In this document: in pieces, positions 15,311-23,883 of the stretch
Layout: every line of letters begins with the position of its first letter
Position numbering within the stretch: position 1 is the stretch's first letter
Source: DASUPK01 sp963763955
GTDB taxonomy: Bacteria > Actinomycetota > Thermoleophilia > Solirubrobacterales > 70-9
Direction of reading: 5' to 3'
DNA length: 64,000 nt
NCBI GenBank assembly: GCA_963763955.1
Contig: CAVXQP010000009.1
Span: forward strand, 248,001-312,000
Notes under the pieces: model-generated
The model's input: the letters and a program-made list of their open reading frames with translations, nothing else
What the model was told of the DNA's origin: nothing
The model's database searches: none
Made by a program: the position numbers and the translations under genes

Positions 15311-16300
15311 CTAGTCGGCCCGCAGCGAGAGGCCGCGTGCGCGAAGAGTCTCCTGAACCTCCTCGATCGACTTGCGACCGAAGTTCGGGATCGCGTTGAG
15401 CTCCGACTCCGACTTCCGCACGAGCTCGCCGACGGTCTGGATGCCGGCCCGCTTCAGGCAGTTGTAGGAGCGCACACCGAGCTCGAGCTCTTCGATCAGG
15501 ATCTCGTCGAGTCCGTCGGCGCCGGGGCCCGGGGCAGCCTCGCCCCCGCCACCACCGTCCGTGGCCGCGATCGCGCCCTCGCCGCGCAGCTCGTCGACTC
15601 GGTCTGCGGTCGTGAAGATCGCCAGGCTCTTGATCAGGATCTCGGCGGCCTCGCGCAGTGCCGCACCCGGCTCGATGGAGCCGTCGGTCTCGACCTCGAG
15701 CGTGAGCTTGTCGAAGTCGGTGCGCTGCCCGACCCGGGCGGAGTCGACCGCGTAGGCGGCGCGACGAATCGGCGAGAAGATCGCGTCGATCGGAATCACG
15801 CCGATGGGCTTGTCGTCGGACTTGTTCTCGTCCGCCGGCGAATAGCCGCGCCCGCGGCCGATCGTCAGGTACATCTCGAGCTTGGTCTTCTTCTCGAGCG
15901 TCGCGATCGGCGCCTCGGGGTTCAGGATCTCGACGCCCGCGGGCAGGTCGATGTCCTTGGCCTTGACCTCACCGGGGCCGGTGGCGACCAGCGGCGTCTC
16001 CACCTCATCGGCGTCGGTGTGCATGCGCACGACGACGTCCTTGAGGTTGAGAACGAGGTCGGTGACGTCCTCCTTCAGTCCCGGGATGGTGGAGAACTCG
16101 TGGGCCACCCCCTCGATGCGGACGCTGGTGATCGCGGCGCCGCCCAGCGAGCTGAGCAGCACGCGGCGGAGGCTGTTGCCGAAGGTGTAGCCGAAGCCCT
16201 TGTCGAGGGGCTCGATGGTGAAGGTGCCCTTGTTCTCCTCGGCATCCTCGCCTGCGATCTTGGGGATTTGGAAATCTGGCAGGGTGGTCATTGCTTCCAT
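15311..16300 (-). CDS. rpoA: RNA polymerase alpha subunit
   Basis: 329 residues. The N-terminal assembly domain contains GFGYTFGNSLRRVLLSSL (dimer interface); the C-terminal DNA/activator-binding domain is the last ~65 residues (LGVRSYNCLKRAGIQTVGEL, IPNFGRKSIEEV). The interdomain linker is unusually glycine-rich (GGGGGEAAPGPGADG). A second ATG at 16291 (MTTLPDF) could also serve as start; GGAAGAAGAG precedes the first. Between rpsD and rplQ in the alpha cluster. Confidence 0.97.
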   Translation of the reverse strand: MEAMTTLPDFQIPKIAGEDAEENKGTFTIEPLDKGFGYTFGNSLRRVLLSSLGGAAITSVRIEGVAHEFSTIPGLKEDVTDLVLNLKDVVVRMHTDADEVETPLVATGPGEVKAKDIDLPAGVEILNPEAPIATLEKKTKLEMYLTIGRGRGYSPADENKSDDKPIGVIPIDAIFSPIRRAAYAVDSARVGQRTDFDKLTLEVETDGSIEPGAALREAAEILIKSLAIFTTADRVDELRGEGAIAATDGGGGGEAAPGPGADGLDEILIEELELGVRSYNCLKRAGIQTVGELVRKSESELNAIPNFGRKSIEEVQETLRARGLSLRAD

Positions 16301-16328
16301 CAGGTTCTCTTCTTCCTTCTCTGGGGGG

Positions 16329-16949
16329 TTACTTCGAGTACAGCTCGACGATGAGCTGTTCCTCGACCGGCGCTGAGACCTCGCTCCTCTCAGGGAGCCT
16401 CAGTACCTTGGCAGTGAGCGAGTCGTGGTCGGCCTGCAGCCAGGCCGGCACTCCCGACGTCAGCTCGGTCGCATCGCGTACCACGTCGGTGGACGCGCTG
16501 TTCGACTTGATCGTGATCACGTCGTCGGGCTTCACCTGGTAGCTCGGGATGTCGACGCGGCGGCCGTTCACGGTCCAGTGACCGTGGCTGACCAGCTGCC
16601 GGGCCTGCCGACGGGAGGCGGCGAAACCGAGGCGCACCAGGACGTTGTCGAGCCGGCACTCCAGCAATCGCAGTAGGTTCTCGCCCGTGACGCCCTGCTG
16701 GCGGCTCGCCTTGTCGTAGTAGCTGGCGAACTGCTTCTCCAGCACCTGGTAGTAGCGCTTGGCCTTCTGCTTCTCACGCAACTGGGCCCGGTACTCGGAC
16801 TGCCGCATCCGGCCGCGGCCATGCTCGCCCGGCGGATAGGAGCGGCGCTCGACGCCGCACTTGTCGGTGAAGCAGCGGGAGCCCTTGAGGAACAGCTTCT
16901 GTCCCTCGCGGCGGCACTGCTTGCACTGGGCACCGGTGTCTCGGGCCAT
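16329..16949 (-). CDS. rpsD: 30S ribosomal protein S4 (zinc-binding form)
   Basis: 206 residues from ATG 16949, which overlaps the rpsK stop by one base; the longer frame upstream is out-of-frame rpsK and was rejected. The N-terminus has four cysteines (CKQC at 9-12, then two more in GSRCFTDKC), the C+ zinc-binding form. The S4 RNA-binding domain begins at CRLDNVLVRLGFA and includes RQARQLVSHGHWTVNG. S4 is a primary 16S binder and usually autoregulates the alpha operon. Confidence 0.96.
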   Translation of the reverse strand: MARDTGAQCKQCRREGQKLFLKGSRCFTDKCGVERRSYPPGEHGRGRMRQSEYRAQLREKQKAKRYYQVLEKQFASYYDKASRQQGVTGENLLRLLECRLDNVLVRLGFAASRRQARQLVSHGHWTVNGRRVDIPSYQVKPDDVITIKSNSASTDVVRDATELTSGVPAWLQADHDSLTAKVLRLPERSEVSAPVEEQLIVELYSK

Positions 16950-17341
16950 CAGACACGCCTCCGCTTCCGGGGACGGCAGCCGTTGTGGGCCTGCGGCGTC
17001 ACGTCCTTGACTGTCGTCACGTCCAACCCGGCGGCCTGCAGGGACCGGATGGCGGTCTCGCGACCGGAGCCGGCGCCCTTGGCGAAGACCTCGACCTTCT
17101 CGAGGCCGTGCTCCATGCCCTTCTTGGCGGCCGCGTCGGCGGTCACCTGGGCGGCGAAGGGGGTCGACTTGCGCGATCCCTTGAACCCGGCGCTGCCGGC
17201 CGACTCCCAGGCGATCACGTTGCCCTCGGGGTCGGTCAGGGTGACGATGGTGTTGTTGAACGAAGTCTTGATGTGGGCCTGGCCGTAGGTGACGTTCTTG
17301 CGGACGCGCCGGCGTGAGCGACCCTTCTTCGGAGCTGCCAT
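16949..17341 (-). CDS. rpsK: 30S ribosomal protein S11
   Basis: 130 residues. Basic N-terminus, then GQAHIKTSFNNTIVTLTD and the C-terminal PQAHNGCRPRKRRRV, which is the conserved S11 end and contacts the mRNA exit region. Stop and rpsD start overlap (TGATG). 20 nt after rpsM. Confidence 0.97.
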   Translation of the reverse strand: MAAPKKGRSRRRVRKNVTYGQAHIKTSFNNTIVTLTDPEGNVIAWESAGSAGFKGSRKSTPFAAQVTADAAAKKGMEHGLEKVEVFAKGAGSGRETAIRSLQAAGLDVTTVKDVTPQAHNGCRPRKRRRV

Positions 17342-17361
17342 CTAGCGGGCTCCTCCCTGGC

Positions 17362-17745
17362 TCACTTGGGCTGCGGGGCCTTCTTGCGGCCCGCAACGCT
17401 CATCCGGCGCGGGCCCTTCCGGCCTCGCGCGTTGGTCTTGGTGCGCTGGCCGCGAACCGGAAGCCCGCGGCGGTGACGCAAACCCCTGTAGGAGCCGATC
17501 TCCTGAAGGCGCTTGACGTTCTGGGAGCGCTCCCGGCGCAGATCTCCCTCGACCTCACGGTCCTCGACTGCGTCCCGCAGCTTGACGATCTCGTCCTCGG
17601 TCAGGTCCTTGATCTGCGTGTTCGGGTCGACACCGGTCTCCTTCAGGATCTGGTTGGCCGTGGAACGGCCGATTCCGAAGACGTAGGTGAGGCCGATTTC
17701 TGCCCGCTTGTTCAGTGGGATGTTGACTCCGGCGATCCGCGCCAT
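17362..17745 (-). CDS. rpsM: 30S ribosomal protein S13
   Basis: 127 residues. MARIAGVNIPLNKRAEIGLTY start, helix-hairpin region GIGRSTANQIL and the C-terminal GLPVRGQRTKTNARGRKGP tail that reaches tRNA in the P site. The start overlaps the rpmJ stop by one base. Confidence 0.97.
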   Translation of the reverse strand: MARIAGVNIPLNKRAEIGLTYVFGIGRSTANQILKETGVDPNTQIKDLTEDEIVKLRDAVEDREVEGDLRRERSQNVKRLQEIGSYRGLRHRRGLPVRGQRTKTNARGRKGPRRMSVAGRKKAPQPK

Positions 17746-17858
17746 CAGCCCTGCCTCTGCTTATGGCGGGGGTTGGAGCAGATCACGAGCACGGCTCCGC
17801 CACGGCGGATCACCTTGCACTTCTCACACATCGGCTTTACGGACGCTCGGACCTTCAT
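17745..17858 (-). CDS. rpmJ: 50S ribosomal protein L36 (zinc-binding form)
   Basis: 37 residues starting at ATG 17858 with GAAGGGGA as Shine-Dalgarno. Sequence MKVRASVKPMCEKCKVIRR, then CSNPRHKQRQG, gives the C-x2-C-x12-C-x4-H zinc ribbon of C+ L36. First gene of this cluster segment: upstream, where infA normally sits, there is only 185 nt of intergenic DNA and then the divergent ltrA-like gene. Confidence 0.95.
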   Translation of the reverse strand: MKVRASVKPMCEKCKVIRRGGAVLVICSNPRHKQRQG

Positions 17859-18043
17859 TCCCCTTCTTTCATGGGGTCGTATCGGACTGGGAGTAAGCCC
17901 GCGGGCCCCAGGAGTCGGGCCTACAGGCGTGAAAAACGCCGACCCACGCGAGGCGTGAACCGACCCGTGGAATGGTAGCAGCGTCCGTGCCCAACCCATT
18001 GCGTGGCGGCCGTAGCGCCGGGAAGCTGTGGTAGAAGCCGCAC

Positions 18044-19249
18044 GTGGAGAGCGAGACCCAGCCCCTGGAGACCGATGCCCGTCCGCGGTCGGCAGGCGAG
18101 GAGCGCGTCACGCCGCTGGAGCTCTTCTTCGACCTCGTCTTCGTCCTCTCGTTCACCCAGGTGACCTCCAGCGTCGTTCACGAGGGAAGCTGGGCGGGGC
18201 TCGGCGAGGGGATCCTGATCCTGGCGGCGGTCTGGTGGGCATGGGCGGCCTACGGGTGGCTCACCAACAGCATCGACCCGGACGAGAACCTCAACCGGCT
18301 CTGCATGTTCGCGGCGATGGGCGGGATGGTGATCGTGTCGCTGAGCATCCCGGAGGCGTTCGGCGACCGGGGCGTGCTCTTCGGCTGCTCCTACTTCTTC
18401 GTTCGCGCGATGCAGCTGGTCCTGTACGTGAGGAGCACCAGGCGCGAGGAAGACGCGTACAACCTGGAGGCGATCCTGAAGCTTGCGCCCGGCCTTCTCC
18501 TCGGCTCCGCGATGCTGATCGTCGCTGGACTGCTCGACGGCGGCGCCCGCACCTCGGTGTGGATCCTGGCGATCCTGATCGACTGGTCGACGCCCCTTCT
18601 GTTCGGCAGTGAGGAGTTCCGCCTCCACCCCGGGCACTTCGCCGAGCGCTACGGCCTGATCGTGATGATCGCCCTTGGAGAGTCGGTGCTCGCGACCGGA
18701 GCGGAGATGAACTTCGCGCTGAACGCCGGCGAGGTGACCGCGGCCCTGCTCGGGATCGCCGCCGTGGCGGCGCTCTGGTGGGCTTACTTCGACATCGTGG
18801 CGATCGTCGCCGAGCGCCGGCTGATCGAGGCGCCCCCCGGAGAGCAGGCGCCTCTGGCACGCGACGCGTACAGCTACCTCCACTACCCGATGATCGCCGG
18901 AATCGTCTTGCTCGCCGTCGGCTTGCGGGAGACCCTCGCCCACGTGAGCGAGCCGCTCGACCCGGTGCCGGCCGTCGCGCTCTGTGGAGGGACGGCGCTC
19001 TACCTGGCGGGGCACATCGGATTCCGCCTCAGGACCCTCGGCACCTTCAGCTCCCACCGCGCCCTCGCCACCCTGGCCCTGCTGGCGCTGATTCCACTTG
19101 CCCTGGGAGCGGACTCGCTGGTGGCCCTCGCCGCCGTGACGGCCGTGCTGATCGTCCTGATCGCCTACGAGGCGGTCCATTTCCACGACGCGCGGGCGCG
19201 GGTTCGGGCAAACCCCTCTGGCTCTCTGGCAGAGATGCGCGGGGGCTAG
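18044..19249 (+). CDS. Low temperature requirement A (LtrA) family membrane protein
   Basis: 401 residues from GTG 18044. The family signature VTPLELFFDLVFVLSFTQ lies at about 22-39, followed by roughly ten transmembrane helices; the last extends to AVLIVLIAYEAVHF, then a short polar tail (RARVRANPSG). LtrA-like proteins are widespread actinobacterial membrane proteins of unknown biochemical role (named from a Listeria cold-growth phenotype). It lies on the opposite strand inside the spc-alpha ribosomal cluster, so it is an insertion or the result of a rearrangement. No Shine-Dalgarno is evident. Confidence 0.88.
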   Translation: MESETQPLETDARPRSAGEERVTPLELFFDLVFVLSFTQVTSSVVHEGSWAGLGEGILILAAVWWAWAAYGWLTNSIDPDENLNRLCMFAAMGGMVIVSLSIPEAFGDRGVLFGCSYFFVRAMQLVLYVRSTRREEDAYNLEAILKLAPGLLLGSAMLIVAGLLDGGARTSVWILAILIDWSTPLLFGSEEFRLHPGHFAERYGLIVMIALGESVLATGAEMNFALNAGEVTAALLGIAAVAALWWAYFDIVAIVAERRLIEAPPGEQAPLARDAYSYLHYPMIAGIVLLAVGLRETLAHVSEPLDPVPAVALCGGTALYLAGHIGFRLRTLGTFSSHRALATLALLALIPLALGADSLVALAAVTAVLIVLIAYEAVHFHDARARVRANPSGSLAEMRGG

Positions 19250-19264
19250 GCCGCATTCGGTTAC

Positions 19265-19280
19265 CGGAACACCTGTTCCG
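19265..19280. repeat. Perfect inverted repeat between ltrA-like gene and map
   Basis: CGGAACA (19265-19271), two bases, TGTTCCG (19274-19280). The two-base loop makes it more like a protein-binding palindrome than a terminator, though it sits between convergent stops. Confidence 0.4.
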
Positions 19281-19366
19281 TGTCGCGGTGATCGCGGCCT
19301 CGCCGGTCCTCTCGATCCTTGCGGCCCCGGCAATCCCGCGCCCGCCGAGCCACGGGACAGAGGCAA

Positions 19367-19395
19367 TCGGCCCCGGCGGAGCTGGTCGGGGCCGA
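19367..19395. terminator. Candidate bidirectional terminator hairpin
   Basis: TCGGCCCCG (19367-19375) pairs perfectly with CGGGGCCGA (19387-19395) across an 11-nt loop, between the ltrA-like stop and the map stop. No clear U-run on either side. Confidence 0.45.
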
Positions 19396-19415
19396 GTCGG
19401 GCTGAGCGAACCGAG

Positions 19416-20183
19416 CTACTCCAGGTGCCAGGGCGTCAGGATCCGCGGTCCGTCCGGCGTGATCGCGACCGTGAACTCGAAGTGGGCGGCCAGCGAGTCG
19501 TCCTGCGAATAGACGGCCCAGCCGTCTGAGCCCATGCGGACGTCGGCGCCGCCGGCGTTCACCATCGGCTCGATCGCGAGCACCATGCCCACCTCGAGCC
19601 CCGGGCCCTTGCCGGGGTCGCCGAAGTTCGGGATCTGCGGGTCCTCGTGCATGTCGCGCCCGACCCCGTGGCCGACGAGTGTGCGGATGATGGAGAGTCC
19701 GTCGCGCTCGACTCGCTGCTGGACGGCATGCGAGATGTCGCTCAGATGATTGCCCGCCACGGCCTGGGCGATGCCATCGAAGAGCGCCTCCCGGGTGGTC
19801 GTCAGCAGCGGCTCCGCCTCGGGCGGCGCCTCGCCGATCGGAACGGTGATCGCAGCGTCGGCAACCCACCCCTCGTAGGTGACGCCGACGTCGATCGAGA
19901 GGATGTCGCCGCGCCGGAGGTCATAGGGGCCCGGGATGCCGTGAACGACCATGGAGTTGGGCGAAGTGCAGATCGAGCCGGGAAAGCCCCGGTAGCCCTT
20001 GAACGAGGGGACGGCGCCCTGCGAGCGGATGAACTTCTCGGCGGCCTCGTCGAGCTCCTTGGTGGTCACGCCCGGGCGAGCCTTGGAGCGGAGCATCCGC
20101 AGGCAGCGAGCCTGAATCTTGCCTGCCTCCGCCATCGCGTCGATCTGCTCGGACGTCTTGCGGATGATCATGCCGCGATACAT
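19416..20183 (-). CDS. map: Type I methionine aminopeptidase
   Basis: 255 residues from ATG 20183, preceded closely by AGAGGGGA; ATG 20171 (MIIRKTSEQ) is the alternative. The five metal ligands are visible in their motifs: Asp in SIDVGV, Asp in VADAAIT, His in GHGVGRDMHE, Glu in LAIEPM and Glu in FEFTVAIT. It removes initiator Met from nascent proteins. It follows adk by 13 nt, as in many spc clusters, but the next cluster gene (rpmJ) is 1.6 kb away beyond the ltrA-like insertion. Confidence 0.95.
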   Translation of the reverse strand: MYRGMIIRKTSEQIDAMAEAGKIQARCLRMLRSKARPGVTTKELDEAAEKFIRSQGAVPSFKGYRGFPGSICTSPNSMVVHGIPGPYDLRRGDILSIDVGVTYEGWVADAAITVPIGEAPPEAEPLLTTTREALFDGIAQAVAGNHLSDISHAVQQRVERDGLSIIRTLVGHGVGRDMHEDPQIPNFGDPGKGPGLEVGMVLAIEPMVNAGGADVRMGSDGWAVYSQDDSLAAHFEFTVAITPDGPRILTPWHLE

Positions 20184-20196
20184 ATTCCCCTCTGGC

Positions 20197-20889
20197 TCAC
20201 ATTCCCTCCTCTTCCTCGCGGCGGAGCGTGGCGAGGATTCCGTGGATCCCCTCCTCGACCTCCTCCGGCGGCCGCTCACCGTTCACACGATTGAGGATGC
20301 CACGTTCCTCGTAGTAGTCGATCAGGGGCTCGGTCTTCTCGCGGTACTGGGCGAGCCGGTTGTTGATCACCTCCGGCTTGTCGTCGTCGCGGACGATCAG
20401 CTTGGCGCCGTCGATGTCGCAGACTCCCTCCTCCTTCGGAGGGTCGAACTCGACGTGGTAGATGTGGCTCGGGTTCTTCTCACACATTCGGCGACCGCTG
20501 AGGCGGCGGACGACCTCGTCCTCGGAGACCTCGATCAGGATGGCGGCGGTCATCTCGCGCCGGAGCTCCTTCATCTTCGAGTCGAGCGCCTCGGCCTGCG
20601 GCACGGTGCGGGGGAAGCCATCGAGGATGAAGCCGTCCGCGGCCTCATCGCCCTGGAGGCGTTCCGCGATCACACCGATGATCACCTCATCCGGGACCAG
20701 ATCGCCGCGGTCCATGTACTCCTTGGCCTGCTTGCCGACTTCGGTCCCCTCCTTGACGGCGGCGCGCAGGATGTCGCCCGTTGCGTAGTACGGGAGCCGG
20801 AAGTCCTCCTGGAGACGCTCGCCCTGTGTCCCCTTCCCGGACCCGGGCGGTCCGAGCAGAATCAGGTTCAGCTCAGGCAATCCCGGCAC
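20197..20889 (-). CDS. adk: Adenylate kinase
   Basis: 230 residues from GTG 20889. P-loop GPPGSGKGTQ (13-22), NMP-binding TGDILRAAV, DGFPRT, and a long LID domain. The LID carries CEKNPSHIYH and GVCDID, whereas the usual zinc-type LID has CxxC...CxxC/D, so the second cysteine is missing (Asn/His in its place) and zinc binding is doubtful. It interconverts 2 ADP and ATP plus AMP. Sits 13 nt after secY and 13 nt before map. An acidic tail (RREEEEGM) closes the protein. Confidence 0.95.
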   Translation of the reverse strand: MPGLPELNLILLGPPGSGKGTQGERLQEDFRLPYYATGDILRAAVKEGTEVGKQAKEYMDRGDLVPDEVIIGVIAERLQGDEAADGFILDGFPRTVPQAEALDSKMKELRREMTAAILIEVSEDEVVRRLSGRRMCEKNPSHIYHVEFDPPKEEGVCDIDGAKLIVRDDDKPEVINNRLAQYREKTEPLIDYYEERGILNRVNGERPPEEVEEGIHGILATLRREEEEGM

Positions 20890-20902
20890 CCCGCGGCACG
20901 CG

Positions 20903-22171
20903 TCACTTCAGGAAGCCCTCGTAGTTCCTCATCATCAGCTGGGCTTCCAGCTGCTTGACCGTGTCGAGAGCGACACCGACGACGATCAGGATCGAGGTCC
21001 CACCGAAGAAGAAGTTGGCCGACGTCTGGGAGATCAGGATCGTCGGCAACGCCGCGACCGCGCCCAGGTAGAGGGCGCCGGGGAAGGTGAGCCTGGACAG
21101 GATCCTGTCCAGGTATTCGGCGGTAGGTCGCCCGGGACGGACGCCGGGTATGAAGCCGCCGTATTTCTTCAGGTTGTCGGCCTGGTCGACCGGGTTGAAG
21201 GTGACCGCCGTGTAGAAGTAGGTGAAGATGATGATGAAGAAGACCTCGCCGACCACGTAGTGCCAGCTGTTGGGGCTGAAGAAGGCGGCGAAGTCGAGCG
21301 CGGCGGGAGTGTTGATCAGCTGGCCGATGGTCGGCGGAAAGGCCATGATCGAGGCGGCGAAGATCACCGGGATGACGCCCGCCATGTTGACGCGCAACGG
21401 CAGGTAGGTGGATCCGCCGGCCGTCATGCGACGGCCGACCACGCGTTTCGCGTACTGCACGGGGATCCGCCTCTGGCCCTCCTGGACGAAGACGATCGCC
21501 ACGATCACGGCCAGCGCGATGAAGGGCATCATCACGACGAAGACCTGGTCCGGGTTGTTCCACCATTTGGTGATGCCCTCAGGGATCCGCGAGACGATCG
21601 AGGCGAAGATCAGCAGCGAGATCCCGTTGCCGATCCCACGCTGGGTGATCAGCTCGCCCATCCACATCAGGATCGTGCAGCCCGCGGTCAGCGTCACCAC
21701 GATCAGGAAGACCTTGGGGAAGGTCCGCTCGCCGATCACGCTCGTGCCGCCGGCGCTTTGCGAGCTGAATAGGAAGACGAAGCCGAGCGACTGGGCAAAC
21801 GCCAGGACCACCGTGAGATAGCGGGTGTACTGCGTGATCTTCTGCTGGCCGACCTCTCCCTCCTTCTGGAGGCGCTCCAGCGAGGGCACGACAACGGTGA
21901 GGAGCTGCAGGATGATGGACGCCGTGATGTAGGGCATGATCCCCAGCGCGAACAGGGAGAGCCTCGAGAGGCTTCCTCCCGAGAAGAGATTGAGGAAGCC
22001 GAGGATGTTCGAGCCTCCGACGCCGCTGAGGCCATCCTTGATCGCGTTCGCGTCGACGCCGGGTGAGGGGATGTACGCCCCCAGCCGGTAGAGGGCCAGG
22101 ATCCCCGCCGTGAAGATCAGCTTCTTGCGGATCTCCGCAACGGTGAAGGAGTTGAGGATCGTCTGGAGCAC
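20903..22171 (-). CDS. secY: Protein translocase subunit SecY
   Basis: 422 residues, ten transmembrane helices, the channel of the Sec translocon. Recognisable are LGAYIPSPGVD near TM1, the TM2 region GIMPYITASIILQLL, QEGQRRIPVQYAKR in the cytosolic loop and the C-terminal QLEAQLMMRNYEGFLK. GTG 22171 overlaps the rplO stop (TAGTG). Partner SecE is encoded at 50.2 kb. Confidence 0.97.
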   Translation of the reverse strand: MLQTILNSFTVAEIRKKLIFTAGILALYRLGAYIPSPGVDANAIKDGLSGVGGSNILGFLNLFSGGSLSRLSLFALGIMPYITASIILQLLTVVVPSLERLQKEGEVGQQKITQYTRYLTVVLAFAQSLGFVFLFSSQSAGGTSVIGERTFPKVFLIVVTLTAGCTILMWMGELITQRGIGNGISLLIFASIVSRIPEGITKWWNNPDQVFVVMMPFIALAVIVAIVFVQEGQRRIPVQYAKRVVGRRMTAGGSTYLPLRVNMAGVIPVIFAASIMAFPPTIGQLINTPAALDFAAFFSPNSWHYVVGEVFFIIIFTYFYTAVTFNPVDQADNLKKYGGFIPGVRPGRPTAEYLDRILSRLTFPGALYLGAVAALPTILISQTSANFFFGGTSILIVVGVALDTVKQLEAQLMMRNYEGFLK

Positions 22172-22692
22172 TAGGCGGAAGCTTCCTCCGACTTCGGCGG
22201 AGCTGCTGGGGCGATCACCTCACATGTTCCCCCAGCCGCCTCGATCTTCTCCTTCGCGGTGGCGCTGAAGGCATGCGCTTTGACGGTGAGCTTCTTGGAG
22301 AGCTCGCCGCGCGCGAGGATCTTGACGGGGTAGCGGCGCTTGGCCAGGCCGGCCTCACGCAGCGACTCCGGCGTCACCTCGTCGTTCGCCTTGAAGCGAT
22401 CGTCGAGCTCGGAGAGGTTGACCGGCTGCGTCCGGGTCCGGAACTTCTCGAACGGCATCGACATCTTCTTGTTCGGCCCGCGGAGCTTGCGCATCCGCAT
22501 GTGGACCGGGTTCTGGCCGCCCTCGTAGCCGGTCTTGCGCTTGTTGCCAGAACGGGCGCCGGCGCCCTTGTGGCCGCGACCCGAGGTCTTGCCGTGCCCG
22601 GTTCCCACACCGCGACCGAGCCGCTTGCGCGGGCGGCGCGAGCGGGGGGCGGGCTTCAGAGTGTGCAGGCCGACCTTCTTCTCCTCAGCCAT
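22171..22692 (-). CDS. rplO: 50S ribosomal protein L15
   Basis: 173 residues, somewhat longer than the usual ~145. LHTLKPAPRSRRPRKRLGRG start and the glycine/arginine-rich loop with GHKGAGARSG and GYEGGQNPVHMR are characteristic. The extra length is mostly a C-terminal tail ending AAPPKSEEASA. ATG 22692 overlaps the end of rpmD by 8 nt. Confidence 0.96.
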   Translation of the reverse strand: MAEEKKVGLHTLKPAPRSRRPRKRLGRGVGTGHGKTSGRGHKGAGARSGNKRKTGYEGGQNPVHMRMRKLRGPNKKMSMPFEKFRTRTQPVNLSELDDRFKANDEVTPESLREAGLAKRRYPVKILARGELSKKLTVKAHAFSATAKEKIEAAGGTCEVIAPAAPPKSEEASA

Positions 22693-22864
22693 TCTCGACC
22701 TCGACCAGGTGGCTGACCGTGCGGATCATGCCCTGCAGCTGCGGGGTGTCGGAATGCCTCGACTCTCGGCCGATGCGGCCGAGCTTCAGGGAGCGAAGGG
22801 TGGCGCGCTGCACATCGGAGGCGCCGTTCGCGGATCGGATCTGCTTGAGCTGGACGTCAGCCAT
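22685..22864 (-). CDS. rpmD: 50S ribosomal protein L30
   Basis: 59 residues from ATG 22864. VQLKQIRSANGASDVQRATL, GRIGRESRHSDTPQLQGMIR and VSHLVEVEN match the L30 pattern. It overlaps rpsE upstream and rplO downstream by 8 nt each (ATGGCTGA-type overlaps), implying translational coupling. Confidence 0.94.
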   Translation of the reverse strand: MADVQLKQIRSANGASDVQRATLRSLKLGRIGRESRHSDTPQLQGMIRTVSHLVEVENG

Positions 22865-23492
22865 CGGAGCCACCACCAGATACCGCGTCCTCGCCGCCGC
22901 CGTCCGCCTCGGCAGAAGCCTCGTTCTCGGCGGCGGCTGCGGGCGCGGCAACCTCCTTCGGTGTCTCCGCCGCGGCGCCGTTGCCCACGCCGAGCACCTC
23001 GCGGACGGAGATCCCTCGCAGCTTCGCCACGTCCTCGGGTCTGCGCAGGCTCTCGAGGCCCTGCATGGTCGCCTTGACGAGGTTGATCGGGTTCTGGGTG
23101 CCGATGCTCTTGGTGAGCACGTCCCGGATTCCACCGAGCTCGAGCACCGCGCGGACGCCACCACCGGCGATCACGCCGGTACCAGGGCTCGCCGGGCGCA
23201 GGACGACGTGGCCGGCGCCGAAGCGGCCGATCACCCGGTGGGTGAGCGTCTGCCCGTACTTGGGGATCCGGATCAGGTTCTTGCGGGCGTCCTCGACGGC
23301 CTTCTGGATGGCGAGGGGCACCTCGCGGGCCTTGCCGTAGCCGATTCCGACCACGGAGTCCTCGTCGCCGACCGCGACCAGGGCGGTGAACGAGAAGCGC
23401 CGGCCGCCCTTGACCACCTTGGCGACCCGGTTGATCTCGATCACCCGCTCCTGCAGGTCGAGGCCCTTCGGACTGACGCTCTCTACAGCCAT
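22857..23492 (-). CDS. rpsE: 30S ribosomal protein S5 with C-terminal extension
   Basis: 211 residues. The core contains LQERVIEINRVAKVVKGGRR and GYGKAREVPLAIQKA (S5 double-stranded-RNA-binding and C-terminal domains). After the core ends near SVREVLG, about 45 residues of Ala/Glu/Gly-rich sequence follow (AAAAENEASAEADGGGEDAV), absent from typical S5. S5 helps mRNA unwinding and decoding accuracy. Confidence 0.95.
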   Translation of the reverse strand: MAVESVSPKGLDLQERVIEINRVAKVVKGGRRFSFTALVAVGDEDSVVGIGYGKAREVPLAIQKAVEDARKNLIRIPKYGQTLTHRVIGRFGAGHVVLRPASPGTGVIAGGGVRAVLELGGIRDVLTKSIGTQNPINLVKATMQGLESLRRPEDVAKLRGISVREVLGVGNGAAAETPKEVAAPAAAAENEASAEADGGGEDAVSGGGSDG

Positions 23493-23529
23493 CGGACCGA
23501 CGAAGGTAGCGGGTTTGTGTCGGCGGCCA

Positions 23530-23883
23530 TCAGAACTTCAGGCCCCCCTCGCGGGCGCCTTCGGCGATCGCCGCGACGCGTCCGTGGAAGCGGTAGCCGC
23601 CGCGGTCGAACACGCAGGTCTCGACGCCGGCGGCCTTGGCGCGCTCCGCGAGCAGCTGCCCGGCGCGCTTGGCCTGCTCCATCGCGCCGAGCTTGCGCAG
23701 GTCGGCCTCGGTCCAGGAAACCGAGGCGAGAGTGCGGCCGGAGTCGTCGTCGATCAGCTGGACGAACACGCCGCGGTTCGATCGGTAGACGGACAGGCGC
23801 GGGCGCTCGGCGCTGCCGCGGATCCGGGCCCGCACGCGCCGGCGGCGGCGCAGCCTCTTCTGTGGCTTGGTGAGAACCGTCAT
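23530..23883 (-). CDS. rplR: 50S ribosomal protein L18
   Basis: 117 residues, full length. RRRRRVRARIRGSAERPRLS and SNRGVFVQLIDDDSGRTL, with the C-terminal FDRGGYRFHGRVAAIAEGAR, are typical of the 5S rRNA-binding protein L18. ATG overlaps the rplF stop. Confidence 0.97.
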   Translation of the reverse strand: MTVLTKPQKRLRRRRRVRARIRGSAERPRLSVYRSNRGVFVQLIDDDSGRTLASVSWTEADLRKLGAMEQAKRAGQLLAERAKAAGVETCVFDRGGYRFHGRVAAIAEGAREGGLKF

